5,554 nucleotides of DNA from an uncultured Christensenellaceae bacterium (lineage in GTDB: Bacteria > Bacillota > Clostridia > Christensenellales > CAG-138), in assembly GCA_902475645.1 (NCBI GenBank), contig CABSAH010000113.1, positions 1-5,554 of the forward strand, given 5' to 3'. Within the stretch, counting starts at the first letter, position 1; every line of letters starts with the position of its first letter. The position numbers were made by a program, and so were the translations under genes. Below are positions 1 through 4,532 of the stretch, piece after piece. The notes under the pieces are model-generated. The model searched no databases. It saw only the letters and a program-made list of their open reading frames with translations, and was not told the DNA's origin.

Positions 1-29
1 TAAAATAGATTTTTAGGAGAGATACATAT

Positions 30-1118
30 ATGAAGCTTGGTGTGGTGGGTCTGCCGAACGTTGGCAAAAGCACGCTTTTCAATGCAATAACAAAGGCCGG
101 TGCGCAGGCGGCCAATTATCCGTTCTGTACGATAGAGCCAAACGTAGGCTCCGTTGCCGTGCCGGATGAGCGGCTGGATGTGCTCTCAAGCATGTATAAT
201 CCCGAAAAGTACACGCCCACGACAATAGAATTCGTGGATATAGCCGGCCTTGTGCGCGGCGCATACAAGGGCGAGGGGCTTGGCAACAAATTCCTTTCCC
301 ACATACGCGAGGTGGACGCGATAGTTCACGTTGTGCGCTGCTTTGAGGATGAAAACATAGTTCATGTGGACGGCTCCGTGGACCCTGCGCGGGACGTGGA
401 AACGATAGGCATAGAGCTTATATTTGCCGATATTGAAACGGTTGAAAAGCGCATGGAGCGCACGCGCAAGGCCGCCAAGGGGGATAAGCAGCTTATGGCG
501 GAGGTTGAGCTGCTGGAGCGGGCAAAGGCGCATCTTGAAGCGGGCAAGCCCATACGCACCATGCAGGCGGACGAAAGGGAGAGGGAAATGCTGAAGGGCA
601 TGTTCCTTTTGACCACAAAGCCCGTTATATACGCCGCCAATATTTCGGAAAACGACATAGGCAAGGCCGAAAACGCGCTTGTGGACGCGCTGAAAAAGGC
701 CGTTGCGAACGAAAACGCGGAGGTAATAACCATATGCGCGCAGGTGGAGGAGGAAATTGCCGAGCTTTCACCCGAAGAAAAGCAGGCGTTTATTGAAGAA
801 CTGGGCATAGGCGAAAGCGGCCTTGATAAGCTTGTAAAGGCGTGCTATAAGCTGCTTGGGCTTATAAGCTACCTTACCGCAGGGCCAAAGGAGGTGCGCG
901 CATGGACGATAGAGCGCGGCACAAAAGCTCCGCAGGCCGCAGGCAAGATACATACGGACTTTGAGCGCGGCTTTATACGCGCGGAGGTTGTGCCGTTTGA
1001 AACGCTAAAGGAGCTTGGCAGCATGGCCGCCTGCAAGGAAAAGGGCCTTATCCGCAGCGAGGGTAAGGATTACGTTATGCAGGATGGCGACGTTGTGGTA
1101 TTCAGGTTCAACGTGTAA
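30..1118 (+). CDS. ychF: Redox-regulated ATPase/GTPase YchF (OLA1 family)
   Basis: This is a complete 362-residue protein, the usual length for YchF (about 363-366). It is a cytoplasmic Obg-superfamily P-loop nucleotidase. In studied members it prefers ATP, binds ribosomes and influences translation and oxidative-stress responses. Visible motifs are the P-loop GLPNVGKST (residues 7-15) and the switch II motif DIAGLVRGA (70-78), which has a hydrophobic residue where classical GTPases have the catalytic Gln (the HAS-GTPase trait). The G4-position motif is NISE (204-207) instead of NKxD, which fits the family's relaxed base specificity. A charged helical, coiled-coil-like insert spans about 134-190, and a C-terminal TGS domain spans about 279-361. 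AGGAGA at 15-20, nine bases before the ATG, supports the start. It is followed by its own terminator and is convergent with the next gene. Ile codons are overwhelmingly ATA. The identification is very secure. Confidence 0.98.
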   Translation: MKLGVVGLPNVGKSTLFNAITKAGAQAANYPFCTIEPNVGSVAVPDERLDVLSSMYNPEKYTPTTIEFVDIAGLVRGAYKGEGLGNKFLSHIREVDAIVHVVRCFEDENIVHVDGSVDPARDVETIGIELIFADIETVEKRMERTRKAAKGDKQLMAEVELLERAKAHLEAGKPIRTMQADEREREMLKGMFLLTTKPVIYAANISENDIGKAENALVDALKKAVANENAEVITICAQVEEEIAELSPEEKQAFIEELGIGESGLDKLVKACYKLLGLISYLTAGPKEVRAWTIERGTKAPQAAGKIHTDFERGFIRAEVVPFETLKELGSMAACKEKGLIRSEGKDYVMQDGDVVVFRFNV

Positions 1119-1135
1119 ATGCGGAAATAACAAAC

Positions 1136-1168
1136 GCTCCTTCGCACGCGGAGGAGCATTTTTTATTT
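1136..1168 (+). terminator. Rho-independent terminator of ychF, probably bidirectional
   Basis: A 9-bp stem (1136-1144 pairing with 1149-1157, one G-T pair) closes a CACG loop and is followed by a T-rich run, ATTTTTTATTTT (1158-1169). It begins 17 bases after the ychF stop. Read on the minus strand, the same hairpin lies about 15 bases past the stop of the convergent regulator and is followed by GTTTGTTATTT. It therefore probably ends transcription from both sides, more strongly on the + strand. Confidence 0.85.
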
Positions 1169-1172
1169 TAGC

Positions 1173-1937
1173 CTATCTTTTTTTATAAACGATAAGCTCC
1201 GGATTTTTACCGCCCTTATCATATGTGCAGACGAGCAGGAAATCCATGCTTGCCGCTATGCCAAAGCAGCGGTCGCCGCCGTATTCGCATTCCAGCTCAT
1301 TGCCAAGATATGTGGCGTTATCATCAAGGAGCTTCACGGCTTTCCCGTTGGGAAGGCGATATTCAAAATTGATGTATCCGCCCACAAGGGCATTCAGCCT
1401 TTCAACCTTAGGCATCCCTTCAATATGCAGCGCGTTAAACTCGCCTATCAGCTTTTGCTTGTATTCCTCAAATTTTTCGGCGCCGCCGAGGTATTTATAC
1501 TGCTTCCAGTAATTCAGCTTTGGCAGCGTTTCCTTCATGTATTGGCGCGCCTGCTCCGAAGAAAGGCTCTCTCCCGCCATGTTCCGCACGCAAACCTCTA
1601 TTAACTCATCCATATCGTGATACATATATTCGCCGTCGGCATAGCACCATTTGCAGTATTCCTCATTAAAAATACCGTCCGTTTCCCTGCTGATATCGGA
1701 ATCCGTAAGCGGCATGCCGCAGCACTGGCAAATAAGCTGCCTTGGCGAGCCGAGAAGCGTATTGATTGAAACATCAAACAGCCTTGACAGCAGCTTCAGC
1801 GTTTCCGTGTTCGGCGTGGTTTCGCCGTTCTCCCAGCGCGAAACCGCCTGGCGGGTAACAAACACCTTTTCCGCAAGTCCGTCCTGCGACATACCGTTCC
1901 GCGTCCTTAGCTCAAATATAATATCCTTTGTATCCAT
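1173..1937 (-). CDS. XRE-family HTH regulator with zinc-ribbon domain
   Basis: This is a 254-residue cytoplasmic protein with three parts. Residues about 5-62 form a Cro/C1-type helix-turn-helix (MSQDGLAEKVFVTRQAVSRW, then ENGETTPN), with a conventional recognition helix around TRQAVSRWE. Residues about 70-145 match the putative zinc-ribbon family (Pfam Zn_ribbon_2 type). They contain CQCCGMPL, a TDG turn and YCKWCYADGEY, giving ligands C70, C73, C95 and C98 (CX2C-X21-CX2C), followed by helices ending near LPKLNYWKQY. Residues about 180-254 form a small, probably beta-rich domain (GGYINFEYRLPNG, VKLLDD, YLGNELE, GDRCFGI, PELIVYKKR). I have seen this in similar clostridial proteins but cannot name it. 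AGGTGA at 1945-1950, seven bases from the ATG, supports the start. The gene is divergent from the membrane protein gene at 2206 and may regulate it and itself. Ligand or metal sensing by the C-terminal parts is inference. Confidence 0.9.
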   Translation of the reverse strand: MDTKDIIFELRTRNGMSQDGLAEKVFVTRQAVSRWENGETTPNTETLKLLSRLFDVSINTLLGSPRQLICQCCGMPLTDSDISRETDGIFNEEYCKWCYADGEYMYHDMDELIEVCVRNMAGESLSSEQARQYMKETLPKLNYWKQYKYLGGAEKFEEYKQKLIGEFNALHIEGMPKVERLNALVGGYINFEYRLPNGKAVKLLDDNATYLGNELECEYGGDRCFGIAASMDFLLVCTYDKGGKNPELIVYKKR

Positions 1938-1957
1938 AGAATAATCACCTCGGCATT

Positions 1958-1987
1958 ATTATAATTCAAACCCGCCGATAACAACAA
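1958..1987 (-). promoter_or_regulatory. Candidate sigma-A promoter for the XRE regulator
   Basis: On the minus strand a perfect TATAAT -10 box lies at 1958-1963. A weak -35 (TTGTTG, 1982-1987) lies 18 bases upstream; TTGTTA at 1979-1984 with a 15-base spacer is an alternative. The -10 is eight bases upstream of the ribosome binding site, which leaves a very short leader. The -10 match is strong and the -35 is poor, which would suit a regulated or weak promoter. Confidence 0.55.
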
Positions 1988-2020
1988 GCAACTCACCGTT
2001 GCTGAAAACCGCAAATCGGC
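1974..2020. promoter_or_regulatory. Nested inverted repeats at the regulator's promoter (candidate operator)
   Basis: AGCAAC (1987-1991 plus C1992) and GTTGCT (1998-2003) form a perfect 6-bp dyad with a TCACC centre, immediately upstream of or overlapping the -35 of the minus-strand regulator. Around it, GCCGAT (1974-1979) and ATCGGC (2015-2020) form an outer 6-bp inverted repeat. XRE proteins commonly bind short dyads near their own promoters, so autoregulation is a reasonable inference. Six-base arms can also arise by chance, and no second copy was found to support the site. Confidence 0.3.
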
Positions 2021-2030
2021 AGCCGCTCCG

Positions 2031-2057
2031 GCTTAAAGGCCGTTATTGCCTATAAGC
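2031..2057. repeat. Imperfect 27-bp inverted repeat in the divergent intergenic region
   Basis: GCTTAAAGGC (2031-2040) and GCCTATAAGC (2048-2057) are inverted copies with one mismatch in ten, separated by CGTTATT. The repeat lies between the two divergent promoters. There is no T-run beside it on either strand, so it is not an intrinsic terminator. It could be a regulator binding site or have no function. It does not share sequence with the dyad near the regulator promoter or with the one upstream of the serpin. Confidence 0.35.
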
Positions 2058-2140
2058 GATGCCCTCGCCCCGAATGCATCATAAAAGGCGTATATTGTCC
2101 CAATTAGGATATTCGGCGCGTTTTATGAGGATTTCCCCGC

Positions 2141-2169
2141 TTGATGTGCGCGAATCGTATCCATATAAT
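2141..2169 (+). promoter_or_regulatory. Sigma-A-type promoter of the membrane protein gene
   Basis: TTGATG (2141-2146) and a perfect TATAAT (2164-2169) are separated by the ideal 17 bases. Transcription should start near 2176, giving a leader of about 30 bases that contains the GGAAGGA ribosome binding site (2194-2200). This is the best promoter match in the window. It points away from the minus-strand regulator, whose own -10 is about 200 bases to the left. Confidence 0.7.
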
Positions 2170-2205
2170 GTAAAGCTATAAAAAATAGGGGTCGGAAGGA
2201 TTTTT

Positions 2206-2967
2206 ATGACCGATATAATCGCGCGGCGGCAGTTTGCGCCGCTTTACATTTGGCTGGATATTGCGTTTCTGGCCGTATTTTTGAGCCTGCTTATTTGGAA
2301 GAAGAAATACATGACCGTAATGGTCGGCCTTGTTATGGGCGTGGTGTATATGCTGGTTGATTACGGCATATTCCATATTGTGTGCCAATGCCGCACCATA
2401 ACCGAAGGCCACAGCTTGTTCTGGGTGCTGCTTTGGATGTCCATGAGCTATGGCTTTACGAATTTTACATGGATATGGCTGTGCCTATCTAAAGATGAGC
2501 ATCTGCTTGAATGGACGCTTTTAATATTGAGCTGGTGGTTCTGCTGCCCGCTTTTAACGCAAACGTTCGTATCCGGAGCCGTAATAGTCATTCAGCGCAC
2601 AACCGCCGCATACCACGGCTACATGGCCGCAATACTGTTTGTGGGCTACCTTGGCGCAATATGCTATAATCTACGGCAAAGCGCACCGGAAAAGCGTATG
2701 CGGCTTGCATGGCTTTTTGCCATAGGCGTTGCCGTGCAGCTTGGCTGGGAGGCGGGGCTGCTGCTTGGCGGCATACGCAGCGCGGGCTTTGCCACGTTCG
2801 GCGAAAAAATGCGCACGCTTGTTATCAATTCGCTGCTGGAAACAAACCTCGGCATGCCGTATGTATACTGCATTTTCATCGCCTATTCCCGCCGCTTTAC
2901 GGAGCGCCTTGAGCGCAGGGAAAGCCCGCTTTCTTCGTTTACGCGGAAAATAACCGCGGACGCGTAA
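2206..2967 (+). CDS. Seven-helix integral membrane protein of unknown function
   Basis: I do not recognise this 253-residue protein. It has seven hydrophobic segments at about 12-31, 36-60, 70-93, 102-124, 138-156, 166-190 and 213-228. Positively charged stretches lie after helix 1 (KKK, 32-34), between helices 5 and 6 (RQSAPEKRMR) and at the C-terminus (SRRFTERLERRE). This predicts N-terminus outside and C-terminus in the cytoplasm. It is rich in aromatics, with Trp in most helices. Notable polar or motif-like residues in or next to the membrane are D52, E182 (LGWEAGLLLGG) and the stretch LETNLGMPYVY (211-221). Cys60 and Cys62 sit near the outer end of helix 2. There is no signal peptide, ATPase or transporter signature that I can name. 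GGAAGGA five bases before the ATG and a good promoter support expression and the start. It is divergent from the XRE regulator, so control by that protein is possible but unproven. Confidence 0.85.
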   Translation: MTDIIARRQFAPLYIWLDIAFLAVFLSLLIWKKKYMTVMVGLVMGVVYMLVDYGIFHIVCQCRTITEGHSLFWVLLWMSMSYGFTNFTWIWLCLSKDEHLLEWTLLILSWWFCCPLLTQTFVSGAVIVIQRTTAAYHGYMAAILFVGYLGAICYNLRQSAPEKRMRLAWLFAIGVAVQLGWEAGLLLGGIRSAGFATFGEKMRTLVINSLLETNLGMPYVYCIFIAYSRRFTERLERRESPLSSFTRKITADA

Positions 2968-2977
2968 TATAAACCAT

Positions 2978-3003
2978 AAACGCAGTGCATTTGCACTGCG
3001 TTT
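2978..3003. terminator. Perfect hairpin between convergent genes, candidate bidirectional terminator
   Basis: AAACGCAGTGC (2978-2988) and GCACTGCGTTT (2993-3003) are perfect 11-bp inverted copies with an ATTT loop. The hairpin starts ten bases after the membrane protein stop and lies 82 bases past the serpin stop on the other strand. Each arm ends in TTT on its own strand, but the T-run is short, so termination may be incomplete. Its position between convergent genes is what makes a terminator the best reading. Confidence 0.6.
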
Positions 3004-3085
3004 ACCATATGCTGCATACATTCCGCGCTTCCCGCGCCGCGCCTTAATAATTAACGGCAATGCGGGAATCGGTTCGGTATTCCGT

Positions 3086-4399
3086 TCATTTGGCGGTGGG
3101 GTCGTTTATAACGCCCATGAACAGCGGCGTACTGCCCTTGATGATATATATGAACGGGCGGTCGAGTATCAGCTCCGCATTGTCCTGCGGCATACCCGCG
3201 CCGCAATAATCTATCTGCGTAAACGCGCTCGCCTCCACGCCCACCTCGTCTATGGCAATGTAGGTTTCCTGCTTAACGGCGGATATGAACGCCGCGCGGT
3301 CGCTTATGCCCGAAAAATCGGCATCCTCCGAATCAAATGCCTTCTCCATGCCCAGCGACTTGAGCGCATCCATAAGATTGAACTTGGACGTGAATTCAAA
3401 CTTGGGTATGCTGAACGTTACCATGCCGTATCCGTTGGTTTCGCCGGTGAGTATTTCCTCAAGCGTTTCGGGGGAGGAGAGTATATCGTCCGTGCTTACG
3501 CCCTCATCCGGCAATATGAACCACATTGAGCCGAAGTTCTTCATGCTTACCATGGATGCGGTGTAGTTTTCCCCGCGCATAAAGCCCTGATTCTTTATGG
3601 CGTTCATAAAGCTGCACGTCACCTTATCGCCGTTTGCCTTGGTGAATGTGCCGTCCGCGGTGCTGTTCTTATCAAACCTGTCCGTCCATTCGTCCTTCAG
3701 GTACAGCGTATTTATAATGCTAAGCATCGTTTCCGGGTCAAGCTCCATTTCGGGCGCAAGCGTGCCGTTGGTCTTTTTCTTTATCCATTTGGTCATGGCG
3801 TCGGCGGTTTTTTGGCTTGTAAAGTCCGCGCCGAACACCTCCGCATAGAATTGCTTTGCGCAAACATCAAGAAAATCCTGATTGTAATTCACCTTTGCGC
3901 CGTCGTAATTATCGCTCAGCCAAAGCGAATCCGCCAGCATAAGCTCCGCCTTGCCGTCGCGTTCGCGCGATGCTATCATGCGGTACATATTGCCGCACTG
4001 CTCTGCAAGCGTATTTGCGTCGTTCATGCCAAGCAAATTCAGCATTTCTTCTGCGGTTTTGCCGTTTGCGCCCTGCGCCGCCATTGCAAGCGCATAGTAT
4101 AGGCTGAACGGCGAATAGTTGGCGTTTTTGTCCGTCCCGTTCAGCACCTTGCCCGCGCTTTTTGCGGCAAACGCGGCCATGGCGCCGTATGTGCTTTCGT
4201 CAACGCCCATCGCTTCGCGCTGCTCGCTCCATTTTTCAAAGCTCAACACCTTCACGTTTTCAACCTTATTAAGCTGAGTCGGCGCGGCATTGCCCCTTGC
4301 GCTCCCATCGCCCGCAGGGCAGCTTATTACGTTGCCGTCCGCGCAGCCTAAGCACAGCAGCATACCCGCTGCAAGTATAAACGCGGCAAATCTTTTCAT
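3086..4399 (-). CDS. Exported serpin (serine protease inhibitor), probable lipoprotein
   Basis: This is a 437-residue serpin. Residues 1-18 are a signal peptide (MKRFAAFILAAGMLLCLG). Cys19 is the likely lipidation site, although C-L-G-C is an atypical lipobox with Cys at -3. A low-complexity linker (about 20-50) is followed by the full serpin fold. Shutter residues are present as NYSPFSL (S96, P97, S99) and INTLYLKDEW (N230, W238). The family signature LILDRPFIYII (410-420) matches the PROSITE pattern. The hinge DEVGVEASAFT (384-394) has the small residues needed for loop insertion, so it is probably inhibitory. Counting E385 as P17 puts P1 at Ala401, with Cys399 at P3. Small P1 residues suggest elastase- or subtilisin-like targets. 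The position of the shutter His carries Gln377. The start was chosen for AGGAGG seven bases upstream and the signal peptide; an upstream in-frame ATG at 4462 has neither. The gene is downstream of, but terminator-separated from, the aminotransferase. Confidence 0.95.
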   Translation of the reverse strand: MKRFAAFILAAGMLLCLGCADGNVISCPAGDGSARGNAAPTQLNKVENVKVLSFEKWSEQREAMGVDESTYGAMAAFAAKSAGKVLNGTDKNANYSPFSLYYALAMAAQGANGKTAEEMLNLLGMNDANTLAEQCGNMYRMIASRERDGKAELMLADSLWLSDNYDGAKVNYNQDFLDVCAKQFYAEVFGADFTSQKTADAMTKWIKKKTNGTLAPEMELDPETMLSIINTLYLKDEWTDRFDKNSTADGTFTKANGDKVTCSFMNAIKNQGFMRGENYTASMVSMKNFGSMWFILPDEGVSTDDILSSPETLEEILTGETNGYGMVTFSIPKFEFTSKFNLMDALKSLGMEKAFDSEDADFSGISDRAAFISAVKQETYIAIDEVGVEASAFTQIDYCGAGMPQDNAELILDRPFIYIIKGSTPLFMGVINDPTAK

Positions 4400-4406
4400 G
4401 ATGCTT

Positions 4407-4412
4407 CCTCCT
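4407..4412 (-). promoter_or_regulatory. Ribosome binding site fixing the serpin start
   Basis: On the minus strand AGGAGG lies seven bases before the ATG at 4397-4399 and directly precedes a typical signal peptide. This rules out the longer reading from 4462, which would put 21 hydrophilic residues ahead of the export signal and start inside a dyad. Confidence 0.9.
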
Positions 4413-4423
4413 TTTTCCTTTCT

Positions 4424-4490
4424 GTTATATAAACGTTTTATGCCGCATAAAGGTTGCGGCATAATATCGCATAAATATAAATAGCTACAA
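4424..4490 (-). promoter_or_regulatory. Candidate serpin promoter region
   Basis: Two weak sigma-A candidates are visible on the minus strand. One is TTGTAG (4485-4490), 18 bases, TATTAT (4461-4466). The other is TTTATG (4446-4451), 16 bases, TATAAC (4424-4429). Each has a 5/6 -10 and a 3/6 -35. A promoter is expected here because a strong terminator separates the serpin from the aminotransferase upstream. Which of the two is used cannot be decided from sequence. Confidence 0.4.
4438..4464. promoter_or_regulatory. 27-bp inverted repeat at the serpin promoter (candidate operator)
   Basis: TTATGCCGC (4438-4446) and GCGGCATAA (4456-4464) are perfect 9-bp inverted copies around a 9-base centre. 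The dyad covers the -10/start region of one candidate promoter and the -35 of the other, a typical place for a repressor site. It could instead fold as a 5' leader hairpin in the serpin mRNA. No T-run follows, so it is not a terminator. Confidence 0.45.
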
Positions 4491-4516
4491 AAAAAGGGGC
4501 GGCGAACCGTCCCTTT
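4489..4516 (-). terminator. Rho-independent terminator of the aminotransferase gene
   Basis: On the minus strand AAAGGGACGG pairs with CCGCCCCTTT (one A-C mismatch) around a TTCG loop and runs into seven T's (4495 down to 4489). It starts 17 bases after the aminotransferase stop. This separates the aminotransferase transcript from the serpin, although both genes point the same way. Confidence 0.9.
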
Positions 4517-4532
4517 ATACTGCGCAAGCTTA

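Noticed and set aside
1..14. TAAAAT at the left edge as a -10 box for ychF.
   Set aside because: It would start transcription almost at the ribosome binding site and no -35 is visible because the window begins there. Upstream sequence is needed.
203..207. NISE in YchF instead of NKxD as a defective nucleotide-binding site.
   Set aside because: A non-canonical NxxE motif at G4 is normal for the YchF/OLA1 family and goes with its ATP preference.
2059..2181. A 40-codon plus-strand frame just ahead of the membrane protein gene, as a leader peptide.
   Set aside because: It has no ribosome binding site, uses codons the neighbouring genes avoid (CGA, AGG, TTG, TTA, CTA), and spans the predicted promoter so most of it would not be transcribed from there.
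2176..3060. Minus-strand open frames within and beside the membrane protein gene (ends at 2176 and 2671).
   Set aside because: They are antisense to a well-supported gene with promoter and ribosome binding site, have no initiation signals of their own, and encode low-plausibility, Arg/His-rich sequences.
3065..3083. GGAAT/ATTCC inverted repeat just past the serpin stop, as its terminator.
   Set aside because: The stem is only five pairs with a nine-base loop and no T-run. The 11-bp hairpin at 2978-3003 is a better candidate.
3086..4462. Longer serpin reading starting at an ATG at 4462 (458 residues).
   Set aside because: It lacks a ribosome binding site, starts inside a dyad, and puts a charged 21-residue extension before an obvious signal peptide. 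The internal ATG at 4399 has AGGAGG seven bases upstream.
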